This document shows, piece by piece, positions 41,514 to 49,949 of a stretch of DNA of 64,000 nucleotides. The translations under genes were made by a program, and so were the position numbers. The notes under the pieces are model-generated. The model was not told the origin of the DNA and did no database searches. It was given only the letters and a program-made list of their open reading frames with translations. The stretch covers positions 1,984,001 through 2,048,000 of the forward strand of contig NZ_VCIX01000092.1 in assembly GCF_006345825.1 (NCBI RefSeq). The letters run 5' to 3'. Position 1 is the stretch's first letter, and each line of letters starts with the position of its first letter. Source of the DNA: Paenibacillus paridis (GTDB lineage: Bacteria; Bacillota; Bacilli; Paenibacillales; Paenibacillaceae).

Positions 41514-41936
41514 TCATCCAGCTTGCCCGCTCCATAAGCCTCGTATCGCTTCTGAAACCTCAGTTTGCAGTGGCAGTATGCCTCCCATTCCCGGCTTGAA
41601 GCATAAGTCAACTGCTGCGCTGTTCACATTTAACTCCGAATTAGCAGTAACCACAATCATATAACGAAAGCCTAAACGCTTCATGGATGAGCACCATTGT
41701 TCGATCTGTGTCTCCAATTGGACATTCACGTCGACATAATGCCATGCAGGGTATGTAACAACGCGGCCTTTAAACGGAATTTCTATCAAGTCCATCAGAT
41801 CCCGCAGCTGCTCCAGCCATTCCGTCGCCTGATAAGGCGGTACTGCTTCCGTTATTCCGGTGACTGGAAGCAAGCAAGTATCTAAATACGGACTCAGCTC
41901 CTCCCATTGCTCTTTTGTAATCTCACTAAACTTCAT
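41514..41936 (-). CDS. ypiF: DUF2487 family protein YpiF
   Basis: A 140-aa soluble protein. It matches the YpiF/DUF2487 pattern: KEQWEELSPYLDTCLLPVTG at the start, GRVVTYPAWHYV in the middle and GFRYMIVVTANSEL towards the end. It precedes qcrABC exactly as in B. subtilis. Function is unknown. The start has a GGAGTGAG site. Confidence 0.87.
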   Translation of the reverse strand: MKFSEITKEQWEELSPYLDTCLLPVTGITEAVPPYQATEWLEQLRDLMDLIEIPFKGRVVTYPAWHYVDVNVQLETQIEQWCSSMKRLGFRYMIVVTANSELNVNSAAVDLCFKPGMGGILPLQTEVSEAIRGLWSGQAG

Positions 41937-42033
41937 TCTCTTCTACTCACTCCTTAACCTATTCGAAAGCGATTGCCAGTATTGCTGCTTCTATGTTACC
42001 TCCTAAACCGCCGATTGCCAATTGCTATATTCA

Positions 42034-42096
42034 GAAAAAAAAGCTTCCCTACACGTACAGCGGACCTACTCGTCCGTTTCAGTGTGGAAAGCTTCT
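42034..42096 (-). terminator. Terminator after the IDEAL protein gene
   Basis: A long branched hairpin: an outer AAGCTT-rich stem with ACAC/GTGT and an inner CGGAC/GTCCG stem. It ends in TTTTTTTT on the minus strand. Confidence 0.8.
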
Positions 42097-42126
42097 TGTG
42101 CCCCAGCGTCCAAATGGCGAACGGCA

Positions 42127-42309
42127 CTATCGTTTTAAAGCATTCAGCTGTTTCGCTAGACGGTAAAACGTATCCTCATCGCCTGCGGCCAGCGCCTTGT
42201 CGATGGCATCGTGAATTTTGGCAGTTTGAAATTTCAATACCGCATCGTCCAAAACAAATTCAGCAGCCAAACCAAGCATCGCTTCATACGTTACTTTCAT
42301 TTTGTCCAT
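42127..42309 (-). CDS. IDEAL domain protein (YpiB C-terminal-like)
   Basis: A 60-aa protein consisting mostly of one IDEAL domain (KFQTAKIHDAIDKALAAGDEDTFYRLAKQLNAL), the short helical motif found at the C-terminus of B. subtilis YpiB and in ComK-related adaptors. In B. subtilis the ypiB gene occupies this position but encodes a longer protein, so this looks like the domain alone. The ATG at 42309 follows GGAGGTG at 7 bp. Confidence 0.85.
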   Translation of the reverse strand: MDKMKVTYEAMLGLAAEFVLDDAVLKFQTAKIHDAIDKALAAGDEDTFYRLAKQLNALKR

Positions 42310-42331
42310 AGGATACACCTCCAAACCGGCG

Positions 42332-42838
42332 TTAAGAGATCCTATATTCTATTCCCTTAGTCACATAGCTCTCCATCGTTTTTCTCATGCGCAATAAATC
42401 ATCATCAGTTAGCTCTCTTACGACTTTGGCGGGTGAACCGATAGATAGAGTATAGGATGGTATTTTTTTGTTCTCTGTAACAATCGAACCGGCTCCTATT
42501 AAAGCATATTCACCAATGTCTGCGCCGTTAAGTACGATTGCCCCCATTCCAATTAATGTGCCTTTGCCTACGGTACAGCCGTGTATAATTGCAGAGTGCC
42601 CGACTGATACCTCATCAGCTAAAATGAGGGGTTGGTTTACATTTAAATGACCGACGACACCGTCTTGTATGTTGCAGCTATGCCCAATTTGTATTGGCGC
42701 GAGATCGCCGCGGAGAACGGCATTGAACCAAATCGTGCTTTTCTCCGCAATCGTCACATCGCCAATGATTTTTGCCCCTTCTGCTATGTACACGTCTTCG
42801 TGAATGTTAGGCCTTTTGCCTTGGTAGGGAATCAACAA
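42332..42838 (-). CDS. Gamma-carbonic-anhydrase-like hexapeptide-repeat protein
   Basis: A 168-aa left-handed beta-helix protein of the YrdA/YtoA/gamma-CA family. Hexapeptide repeats run from about 15 to 130. Zinc histidines are placed as in GHLNVNQP and VGHSAIIHGC. I chose the TTG at 42838, 9 bp after AAGGAG; the frame reaches 42874. Whether it has carbonic anhydrase activity cannot be read from sequence. It precedes the IDEAL gene by 22 bp. Confidence 0.88.
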   Translation of the reverse strand: MLIPYQGKRPNIHEDVYIAEGAKIIGDVTIAEKSTIWFNAVLRGDLAPIQIGHSCNIQDGVVGHLNVNQPLILADEVSVGHSAIIHGCTVGKGTLIGMGAIVLNGADIGEYALIGAGSIVTENKKIPSYTLSIGSPAKVVRELTDDDLLRMRKTMESYVTKGIEYRIS

Positions 42839-42941
42839 TGTTACCCGCTCCTTTTGATTGATCAAATATAGCAAGAACGCTACCGCTTATTGGTATACTC
42901 TAGCTTATTTTTGATCAAACACCAAGTGGAGCAAATGGGGC

Positions 42942-44120
42942 CTACTGAAGAGCCAACGCTCCGGGGTCCTCTATATTAAGACCGGATACTATGGCCGCTC
43001 CCGCCTTCGTCATCTTAACGACAGCCCCGTGCTGAGGATGCTCTCCCACACGCAGCAGTCCAAGATGAACCATCATCGTCATGATCCGCTTCTCCAATAT
43101 TGTATTGGCATCATCATAATAGTAGGGTTTAATAAACGGAACCAGCACTGCTCTTAGCGAGTCCACTGTCACCCAATCAACGGCAAGTGCATTTATCCAG
43201 TGAACGAGAGACAGTAAATTAGTAATGGGACCCTTGTATAGCTTTAGCCAATAGCGATAAACTTGCTCCGCTTCGCCTGCCAGTCTGCCGCGCAGTCGTT
43301 CCTCCCCGGATCCCGTAACCGAAATCACCGTCTGGGTCTCGGTAATGTATTTTGCCGAGTAACAATAATCGTAGAGAAACGATACGCGGTTCGGGTAGTG
43401 GTTAAAATGTCTGCCATAACCAAAGCGCCATTCCCCTTTTGCCGGAAGCTCCTCTTGTACGCCGAACAGCTCTAGGAGCTGTACAACAAATCTCTTGTAC
43501 ATGGAACCATCTGCTGTAAGCTGCACCTCATTATGACGACAAAAGTGAAGCAGCTGCGTGATATCATCATGTATGAGCATTTGTTCGTCGCGGTAAACGG
43601 GCGGCTCATCCGTATAGAGGAGCTCCGTTGCAAACCTTCTAGCCAGCGATGCGCGAAAACGGGCTTTCAGGTCGATCGGCACTTGAAACAAGTATCTGCT
43701 AGGACCACTGAAGCCATTGAACAACCAACCCTGATGCTTAAATTTGGCTATCATTTCGCGCGGGGTTAAGGTTTTGTCAACCGCCTCCGCTTTTTTCTTC
43801 GTTTTTTTCTTCTTTGGCTGCGGCTCCGGGTCTGCTTGAGCTTCCGCTTCTCCTCCGAATCTGCTTTGCTGTACCCTTGCTAGCAAGTCCTCCAAGCTGA
43901 AGGAATTGCGTGCTTCAAATAGCAAAGAATTCAGAAAACGCAGGTCCTCTAGCTTCATGCTGTTAATTTGCGCTTCAAAGACATCATTACGACTTACGGT
44001 GGAGAGGATCGATTGAATCAAATCGTTTTTGGAATGTCCGTTGCACTCGCAACGGTAAACGTCTGCTATTCTGCTAAGCTGTTGAATATCCGCATAACCA
44101 AGCATATCCGATAAATTCAT
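42942..44120 (-). CDS. Conserved-looking protein of unknown function with basic linker
   Basis: Not recognised. The 392-aa product has an N-terminal helical domain (1-95: YADIQQLSRIADVYRCECNGHSKNDLIQSIL), a strongly basic linker (about 105-120, PKKKKTKKK) and a C-terminal domain (130-392) rich in Trp, Tyr and Phe with winged-helix-like stretches (ILEKRIMTMMVHLGLLRVGEHPQHGAVVKMT). The basic linker and SAP/Rho-N-like N-terminal helices suggest nucleic acid binding. The start has AAAGGAGAG. No signal peptide or membrane helix is seen. Confidence 0.8.
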   Translation of the reverse strand: MNLSDMLGYADIQQLSRIADVYRCECNGHSKNDLIQSILSTVSRNDVFEAQINSMKLEDLRFLNSLLFEARNSFSLEDLLARVQQSRFGGEAEAQADPEPQPKKKKTKKKAEAVDKTLTPREMIAKFKHQGWLFNGFSGPSRYLFQVPIDLKARFRASLARRFATELLYTDEPPVYRDEQMLIHDDITQLLHFCRHNEVQLTADGSMYKRFVVQLLELFGVQEELPAKGEWRFGYGRHFNHYPNRVSFLYDYCYSAKYITETQTVISVTGSGEERLRGRLAGEAEQVYRYWLKLYKGPITNLLSLVHWINALAVDWVTVDSLRAVLVPFIKPYYYDDANTILEKRIMTMMVHLGLLRVGEHPQHGAVVKMTKAGAAIVSGLNIEDPGALALQ

Positions 44121-44262
44121 GGCGCTCTCTCCTTTCCGCAGTTCCCGCTCCATGCTGCTAGCGGTCTGCCTCGTAAGCTTGCTGTGCAATAGATTAGCGT
44201 CTGTTAAAATCATTATGGGAAAAAAAACAACATTTTATAACCTCCATCGAACGGCTTCACAC

Positions 44263-44303
44263 AAAAAAAGAGCACGGCCTTCACCAATGTGAAGGCCGTG
44301 CTC
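44263..44303 (-). terminator. Terminator after the histidine phosphatase gene
   Basis: A perfect 15-bp stem (44270-44284 with 44289-44303) with a 4-base loop, followed by TTTTTTT on the minus strand. Confidence 0.95.
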
Positions 44304-44314
44304 TGATTTGTTTC

Positions 44315-44893
44315 CTAAGGGTTCAAGTGAACGATGCAATTGTAAAGCTGCGGATGCCATTTCTCTCCCTGCAGCTCCAATATCGAATAAGATAGATTAT
44401 GTAAGTGCTGGTCATCCAGCTCCGTGCAAAGCTCAGCTAACATTTGTGCAAGAAAGCTGCCATGAGAAACGACGAGTAGATTCCGTTCGGGAGACTCTTG
44501 CTGCCATTGCTTGAGCGCGTTTAAAGCTCGGGCTCTTACCGCCTCATTCGGCTCAACGCCTTTCGCAACGTCTCGCCATTCTTTCCCCCAACGCTCATGT
44601 CTCTCTTGCTCCTTCGTTCCTTCCACTTCACCGAAGTAGCGCTCCCTCAACCGGGGATCAGCGTCTAGAAGCGGCAGGTTCAGCTTCTCTGCTATAATCG
44701 CTGCCGTTCTGTAAGCCCGTTTAAGATCGCTAGAAACGACCGCATCCCAAATCCGCGCTTCCCCGCTTAGTCGTTCGGCTAAAGCAATCGCTTGCTTTAT
44801 ACCTTCTTCATTTAAAGGGATATCCGTCTGGCCTTGTATTTTGCCTTCTGCGTTCCAATCCGTCTTTCCATGACGCACTAATCCTATCAACAA
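44315..44893 (-). CDS. Histidine phosphatase family protein
   Basis: A 192-aa phosphoglycerate-mutase-like phosphatase. The catalytic motif is LVRHGKTDWNAEGK at the N-terminus, the second histidine is in LLVVSHGSFL, and the acid residue is in ERYFGEVEG. Its size suits CobC/PhoE-type broad phosphatases rather than phosphoglycerate mutase. It begins with TTG behind AGGAG. The substrate is unknown. Confidence 0.9.
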   Translation of the reverse strand: MLIGLVRHGKTDWNAEGKIQGQTDIPLNEEGIKQAIALAERLSGEARIWDAVVSSDLKRAYRTAAIIAEKLNLPLLDADPRLRERYFGEVEGTKEQERHERWGKEWRDVAKGVEPNEAVRARALNALKQWQQESPERNLLVVSHGSFLAQMLAELCTELDDQHLHNLSYSILELQGEKWHPQLYNCIVHLNP

Positions 44894-44921
44894 GACTGCA
44901 TTCAGCTCCTTTAATTATTTA

Positions 44922-44950
44922 TAATAAAACAAAAGCTCCCTAAGGAGCTT
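44922..44950 (-). terminator. Terminator after the anti-sigma factor gene
   Basis: AAGCTCC pairs with GGAGCTT (7 bp), followed by a T-rich run on the minus strand. Confidence 0.75.
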
Positions 44951-44966
44951 ATCGGTAGTCGTGGTA

Positions 44967-45569
44967 TTAGTTTCGCGTCCTCGAGAGCCAATTTAAAATA
45001 AGCAGTGTCATGATCATGCCGAGCAAGGATAAAGCCACATAATATTGTGGAAAGGCAGGCATAACCTTCAGAACAAAGGGATCACTAATGCTGGCGACAG
45101 GCACCTCTGCGTAAAAACCAGCGGTAATCATGCCATCTCCGGAGGCATTGGCAGTATCCATTAACCCGCTAAGCTCTGCAATTTCAGCTTGAGAGGCCCC
45201 TCCGGGATTGTCAAATACAAAGACGATAAGTGCACATGCAAACATCGCCATGCATGCTGCTACGATTAACGCTATATTCCGGCGAAACGATTTGGAAAAT
45301 TGATAGCTCTTGTGCGGAACGGGCATCAACCAGGATTGTTCGGCATAAATGCGATCCATGACATTCCTGTTCATATGCTCAGTAAGTTCTAAATGATCGT
45401 CATCCTCCGATAGGAAACGTATCATATCCTCGCTTTCTTCCCAGATCCGAAATTGCTCTGCGCAAGACTTGCACTCCAGCAGATGTGCGTCTATGGCTAT
45501 CCGTTCCCCATCATGCTCCGATAAATCCCAATATTCGCCGAATTTGTCTTGCGCATCGTTGCACTTCAT
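44967..45569 (-). CDS. Anti-sigma factor with zinc-finger-like N-terminus
   Basis: A 200-aa membrane protein. The N-terminal cytoplasmic ZAS domain carries the H-x3-C-x2-C motif as HLLECKSC (about 29-36). One membrane helix lies near 97-116 and a second near 177-194. The region between would be outside and could sense envelope stress. The ATG overlaps the stop of the upstream sigma gene by 4 bp, the usual arrangement of an ECF sigma and its inhibitor. Confidence 0.9.
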   Translation of the reverse strand: MKCNDAQDKFGEYWDLSEHDGERIAIDAHLLECKSCAEQFRIWEESEDMIRFLSEDDDHLELTEHMNRNVMDRIYAEQSWLMPVPHKSYQFSKSFRRNIALIVAACMAMFACALIVFVFDNPGGASQAEIAELSGLMDTANASGDGMITAGFYAEVPVASISDPFVLKVMPAFPQYYVALSLLGMIMTLLILNWLSRTRN

Positions 45570-46162
45570 CTCGTATTCATCCCTTCGAATTCTTCCATCA
45601 ACGGCGTTTGTCCGAAATACGGCTCCAACTGCGTCTTAACGCTCGCTCTTGCCCGGAAAAGCAGTGACTTCACAGAACTTACCGTCTGCCCCAATATGTT
45701 AGCGATTTCCTGATAATCCAGCTGCTCATATTCCCGAAGAATAAGCGCTGAACGTTGTTTCTCAGGCAAGTTATTAATCGCTTCACGAACCATTGCCATT
45801 CTTTCATTCCGCAGCACATGCTGCTCCGGTACCGCATCCAGCGCGGCAACGGGCTCGAAACCGGATTCGTCGAGCGAGACATGCGCGGACTTCTGCTTGC
45901 GAAGCTCGCTTAGTACCGTATTGCGTGCAATCGTATACAGCCACGTCGAAAAAGAAGCATCCAATTCCCGAAAAGAATGCAGGCTGCGGTAGGCTTTATA
46001 AAATGTTTCGGAGCATAAATCCTCGGCTAATAGCTCCAGCTTTGCACTCTTTAGCATATGATAGATAAAAGCTAATATTTTACGTTGATAGCGCCGCATT
46101 AGCTCGGAGTAGAGCTCGACATTGCCATCCTTGATCTCGCGTATTAATTGGGAATCAGTCAT
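45566..46162 (-). CDS. ECF RNA polymerase sigma factor
   Basis: A 198-aa group 4 sigma-70 factor. Region 2 spans about 10-85 (LAEDLCSETFYKAYRSLHSF, WLYTIARNTVLSELRK) and region 4 about 125-180 (LPEKQRSALILREYEQLDYQEIANILGQTVSSVKSLLFRARASVK). It resembles the SigW/SigV branch. Regulation is probably by release from the membrane anti-sigma factor encoded next to it. A GCAACTTTT element near 46231-46241 upstream might be an autoregulatory -35, with low certainty. Confidence 0.93.
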   Translation of the reverse strand: MTDSQLIREIKDGNVELYSELMRRYQRKILAFIYHMLKSAKLELLAEDLCSETFYKAYRSLHSFRELDASFSTWLYTIARNTVLSELRKQKSAHVSLDESGFEPVAALDAVPEQHVLRNERMAMVREAINNLPEKQRSALILREYEQLDYQEIANILGQTVSSVKSLLFRARASVKTQLEPYFGQTPLMEEFEGMNTR

Positions 46163-46357
46163 GACAGGCGAACCTCCTCCACCTGCGGATTATTCCCGGA
46201 CCGCCATACAGTATTGTACCGGCCGGGGAACGAAAAGTTGCGGTCTTTATCATAAAAAATTCTATAAATACGAGTATACATATTATTCGAGTTGCAAGGG
46301 CAAAATCCTGCCTCATTCGACAAAAGGATAAAATACAATATTTTTACAAATGAGCGG

Positions 46358-46397
46358 CTTTAAAAAGTAAAAAACCAGTCTTCTACAAAACTGGTTT
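46358..46397 (-). terminator. Distal terminator of the PhyH gene unit
   Basis: AAACCAGT pairs with ACTGGTTT, followed by TTTTTTAC on the minus strand. The 477-base gap 46163-46639 contains this hairpin, a longer one at 46561 and a short open frame between them. The rest carries sigma-gene promoter DNA. Confidence 0.75.
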
Positions 46398-46433
46398 CCC
46401 TATGTATATGACATCAGTTCATATAAATCGCTT

Positions 46434-46616
46434 TCAAGACACGATCGTGCGCTTCAAGCTGGCTGTTGCAAAAAAACATCTGGCATCCTGCTCTACGATA
46501 TAATAACGAATACTTTCCATTTTGGCAATGTCGAAAACAGGATTATTGTTTAAATCGCTCAAATGGGCTGCACACAAAGCCGGATTGACTTTGTTGTACA
46601 GCCCATTTATTACATT
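46434..46616 (-). pseudogene. Startless open frame, possible gene remnant downstream of the PhyH gene
   Basis: Between an in-frame TAG (46619-46617) and a TGA (46436-46434), 60 codons are open on the minus strand. The composition looks protein-like (for example HLSDLNNNPVFDIAKMESIR and EQDARCFFATASLKRTIVS). The only ATG is internal (MESIRYY) and has no ribosome binding site. It lies within the likely PhyH transcript, before its terminator. It may be a decayed gene tail or chance. Confidence 0.25.
46561..46608. repeat. Long imperfect hairpin downstream of the PhyH gene
   Basis: AAATGGGCTG (46561-46570) pairs perfectly with CAGCCCATTT (46599-46608), and the stem extends inwards to a CAAAG/CTTTG helix with one mismatch and one bulge, about 19 bp in all. 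There is no adjacent T run, so it is not a classical terminator. It could stabilise the transcript's 3' end. Confidence 0.6.
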
Positions 46617-46639
46617 CTAGGAAGTATGCTTTTGGCTAC

Positions 46640-48085
46640 TTAAAACATGCTAGCCTTGTTCGTATCCGGGCACCAGCGTGCCGTCCTGTAATAGCGAAGC
46701 AAGACATCTATAGCCTCTGTCGTGCGCAAATAGGTGAGTGCTTCGAATGCATAGGCGCGTACGTAACGATCCCCGCTATCAAGCGCCATGCTTAATGCCG
46801 ATATCACGACGCCTGCTTCACCATGCTTGCCTACCCGGAGCAAAGATAATGCCGCCCCATAGCCGATTTTATTTGTTATATAGCCTTGATCAAGCCATAG
46901 GCTGCTGTCAGAGTCTTGCTTCTCATTGACTACGGCTTGGATGAGCGTATTCGCCAGTGCTTCTATAGCTTGGGCCGAAGGCTCCTTAACTAGGCCAATG
47001 GCCTCGGCAGCCTGGCGCCGAACCTGATCGCTTTCATCCGCCAGCGCTTTCATCAAGGCCGGCAAGACCAGTTTCGCTGGGCTTCCGATCATACCGAGCG
47101 CGAAGCATGCCCATGAACGCCTTTCACGGTCTATATGACCCAATAGTCCAATTAAACCAGGTACGGCTTTAGCGCCTGCCGCAATGGCTCCATAGACCGC
47201 ACGGCTCGCGGATAAGCTTGTTCCTTCTTGTAAGATCTTAATTAATTCATGAGCTCCTTCTTCACCTGCTTCTGCTAAGGTGTAAGCTCCATGTAGGGCG
47301 GAGCCTTCCTCTTCTGCGGCGACCAAACTCGCTAATAGCGATAGATGGGCTCTTTTGCTATCATCATCTTCCCTTGTATCCCCTTTCAGCCAGCTCCAAA
47401 TATCTTGCCACAGTGGCAAATAGGTATCTGACGTTCCTTTGGGCAGCTGAAAAAGTTCCTCTTTATGGTTCCAATCCGGCTTTGAAGGGGCATTAAGCCT
47501 CGCGAATTGAAATTTAAGCATATATCGGTCCATATTGGACGTGTTCAGCGATGCCTTATGCCATAAGTCAAAGTGGACGAGCACCATGGTACCGGCAGGG
47601 CCGGTAGGCAGGAGAAATGGTTTATCGTCTCCCGGATAGGATTCATTATACTGAGATCCCGGCATAATTGCAGTAGGACCGAGCTCCTCCGTCACCGCCT
47701 GGGTATAATAAAAGACCATCGCCCACCATGGCCGGTGGCTGCGCATCGCGCTCCAGTAGCCATCCTTATGCCACTGGCCCCCGCCGGGGTTTTGATTAGC
47801 GGGCTGGTTATAGTGGCAATGGCGGTGCGGATGCAAATAATAGTCAGGTCCAAGTATGCCGGTTAATGCACCTTTAACGACTGGCGTCTCAAAAAACTTC
47901 TGGATATCCGGAACTCTTGGCAAAATATTATTACCCGGATTTCCTTCTTCCATCAATACGTGATGAACCTCTTCCATGACCTTCATATGCAGCTCATTAG
48001 GTAGCTCGTTATGGAGCACCAAATACCCCTGTGTAATGAATTGAATGATTTGTTCGTCAGTCAGCAAATAATTATTGGTTTGCAT
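46640..48085 (-). CDS. Phytanoyl-CoA dioxygenase domain protein fused to HEAT repeats
   Basis: A 481-aa protein. Residues 1-215 form an Fe(II)/2-oxoglutarate PhyH-type oxygenase, with H106-x-D108 in QWHKDGYW and a distal histidine in VLVHFDLWHKAS, followed by RYMLKFQFAR. Residues about 240-470 are HEAT/PBS-lyase-like repeats (AVYGAIAAGAKAVPGLIGLL, SPAKLVLPALMKALADESDQVRRQAAEAIG). The repeats may present a substrate or partner. It is divergent from an AraC regulator, which suggests substrate-inducible expression. The substrate is unknown. Confidence 0.88.
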   Translation of the reverse strand: MQTNNYLLTDEQIIQFITQGYLVLHNELPNELHMKVMEEVHHVLMEEGNPGNNILPRVPDIQKFFETPVVKGALTGILGPDYYLHPHRHCHYNQPANQNPGGGQWHKDGYWSAMRSHRPWWAMVFYYTQAVTEELGPTAIMPGSQYNESYPGDDKPFLLPTGPAGTMVLVHFDLWHKASLNTSNMDRYMLKFQFARLNAPSKPDWNHKEELFQLPKGTSDTYLPLWQDIWSWLKGDTREDDDSKRAHLSLLASLVAAEEEGSALHGAYTLAEAGEEGAHELIKILQEGTSLSASRAVYGAIAAGAKAVPGLIGLLGHIDRERRSWACFALGMIGSPAKLVLPALMKALADESDQVRRQAAEAIGLVKEPSAQAIEALANTLIQAVVNEKQDSDSSLWLDQGYITNKIGYGAALSLLRVGKHGEAGVVISALSMALDSGDRYVRAYAFEALTYLRTTEAIDVLLRYYRTARWCPDTNKASMF

Positions 48086-48101
48086 ATCGTCCGCTCCTTA
48101 T

Positions 48102-48137
48102 ATAATCTTATAAGTACTGTGTTTACTTTATAAGATT
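48102..48137. promoter_or_regulatory. 11-bp perfect inverted repeat between the PhyH and AraC genes
   Basis: TAATCTTATAA (48102-48112) and TTATAAGATTA (48127-48137) are perfect inverted copies with a 14-bp spacer, so their centres are 25 bp apart. They lie in the divergent promoter region, upstream of both starts. An operator for the AraC-type protein is the simplest reading. Confidence 0.6.
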
Positions 48138-48219
48138 AGGCGGAAGATGTATTTAGCGGACCGTCATGTATTTGCACAATCGTAGGATTTATCGAATCTT
48201 AAATTTGGGAGGCAGTCAT

Positions 48220-49098
48220 TTGCATTTTTCATCCTTTCATCCTTATGTCTATTATGCCACGCGCTATCCATTCGCCAAGAGCCAGTCCAGCTTCCCTCGA
48301 ATCTGTTATTCGAGCTCTATTTATTTGATCAGCGAAGGCAAAGGCACCCTTATCACTGGCGGCAGAACCTATATTGTCATTTCTGGGACGCTCGTCTACC
48401 TCCCTGCTGGCCAGTACCACGAATGGATAGCGGACGAAGAATGCCCAATGGTTCATATCTGCTGTTACTTTGATTGGCAATACGTGGACAGAGAAGCTCT
48501 ATCGGATTGGTCGGCGCCGATCTGTTATCAACGGGATCAGCTGCAGGAACATTATGTCGGACCAGCCTTTCCTTATGTCATCCCAGAGGTCAGCAAAATT
48601 GGAAACATGCGTCCTTGGATCGATCATTTTCAGAGCTTTTATAAATCGGGAGATTACACGAGTGAAAAAACTTTTCTGAGGAGTTTATCGACGCAACGGA
48701 ATTTTCAAGCCTTCATTGACTATTTTTTGCAGGGCATGCTGAAGGAGGATCATATTCCGGATCCTAGAATTGGCCGTTTGCTTCATGAGATGGAACAAAA
48801 TATTTTAAGCGGTGCGGACTTTCCGCCAGCCTATTACTACGAGAGCTTACAAATGAGCCGTGGTCATTTTTTCGAAATTTTCAAGAAAACGACCGGGTAC
48901 TCTCCTGTCCAATATATAAACCGATTCCGAATTGGCCGGGCCATGGAGGATCTGCTTCATACCAACTTAAGCGTCACGGACATTTCCGAGAAGTATCATT
49001 TTAGCTCCGTTCACTATTTTTCCAGGCTATTCTCCAAGCAAACAGGCTTGTCGCCTCGGGAATTTCGCTTTTCGGAGCAGTTCAAGAGAAACTATTAG
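48220..49098 (+). CDS. AraC family regulator with cupin sensor domain
   Basis: A 292-aa regulator. An N-terminal cupin-type sensor (about 15-110: GKGTLITGGRTYIVISGTLVYLPAGQYHEW) is followed by two AraC helix-turn-helix motifs at the C-terminus (SRGHFFEIFKKTTGYSPVQYINRFRIGRAMEDLLHT, VTDISEKYHFSSVHYFSRLFSKQTGLSPREFR). An ATG at 48166 is in frame but has no ribosome binding site. The TTG at 48220 is 7 bp after GGGAGG and is preferred. It probably controls the divergent PhyH-HEAT gene. Confidence 0.9.
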   Translation: MHFSSFHPYVYYATRYPFAKSQSSFPRICYSSSIYLISEGKGTLITGGRTYIVISGTLVYLPAGQYHEWIADEECPMVHICCYFDWQYVDREALSDWSAPICYQRDQLQEHYVGPAFPYVIPEVSKIGNMRPWIDHFQSFYKSGDYTSEKTFLRSLSTQRNFQAFIDYFLQGMLKEDHIPDPRIGRLLHEMEQNILSGADFPPAYYYESLQMSRGHFFEIFKKTTGYSPVQYINRFRIGRAMEDLLHTNLSVTDISEKYHFSSVHYFSRLFSKQTGLSPREFRFSEQFKRNY

Positions 49099-49949
49099 GC
49101 TGTAGGCAACGGCTTCGTTCTTTTATGTTTAATCCAAGCCATGATAAGCATGAGCAGCGGAATTCCAAACATCAGGATTGGGAAAATATAAGGTACGGCC
49201 ACATCCGGTCTTTCGGTCGCTTGGATTTGAGGAAACGGGGAAAAGGTTGAATCCTCGATTGCTTCCTCGATCATTGCGCTTTCCAGAATGCCATCCAGAT
49301 CAATGGAAGCGAGTCGCTCGCTTATCGTCTGTATAATATCCTCTCTTGCAATACCGTCGACATATACCATATTAATCATCGTCTTTGAGTATCGTCCCAG
49401 CTCAAACATGATGGTTTTCATCGCCTGGGTGCGCAGCCTGCGTCTAAGTAATGACATATTCGTTGTTATATTCTCAGTAAAGCCCTCGCGAGGCCCCCGA
49501 ACAACCGATTCGGATTGCGGCTCTTCTAAAGCTCTAACCTCAAATTTGGTTAAATCAATCGACAGCGCAGCTTCCACGCCCTCGACAAAGACAACCGTTC
49601 TGCCCATGACAATCGAGCTAACAACCTCTCCGTACCAATTCAACATTTTTTTGTTGCTTATCGAAAGGCGCGTAAAGCTATCGGTAGTAAACGTAGGGCC
49701 TTTAATTAGAGCAAGTTCCCGAATGACATGGGTTTCTAATTGAGCCGTATCCGTTAATCCTTGGAAGTACACCACAATTGCAGCGCATCCATTGCCTACG
49801 TTAAAGGAATGAATGACCAAATCCGCGCATTGCACAAAAAACTTATCAATGACCTCGCTGCTTCGCCCAAGGTCAGCGGAGATTTCTGACTGCTCAAGCC
49901 TTTTCAGTTCAGGATCGGTCATAAATTCCTCAATGGGCAAGGCTCTCAA
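49095..49949 (-). CDS. Truncated GerA-family spore germination protein
   Basis: A 284-aa protein matching the N-terminal soluble domain of GerA-type germinant receptor subunits (SEISADLGRSSEVIDKFF, VVFVEGVEAALSIDLTKFEVRALEEPQSESVVRGPREGFTENITTN, LRRRLRTQAMKTI). Family members are about 480-530 aa and continue with several membrane helices after a conserved ATERPD. Here the protein has ATERPD, then only one membrane helix (about 255-271) and a basic tail. The membrane core is therefore missing. I chose the TTG at 49949, 7 bp after AAAGGAGG. It overlaps the AraC gene tail to tail by 4 bp. Confidence 0.82.
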   Translation of the reverse strand: MRALPIEEFMTDPELKRLEQSEISADLGRSSEVIDKFFVQCADLVIHSFNVGNGCAAIVVYFQGLTDTAQLETHVIRELALIKGPTFTTDSFTRLSISNKKMLNWYGEVVSSIVMGRTVVFVEGVEAALSIDLTKFEVRALEEPQSESVVRGPREGFTENITTNMSLLRRRLRTQAMKTIMFELGRYSKTMINMVYVDGIAREDIIQTISERLASIDLDGILESAMIEEAIEDSTFSPFPQIQATERPDVAVPYIFPILMFGIPLLMLIMAWIKHKRTKPLPTA

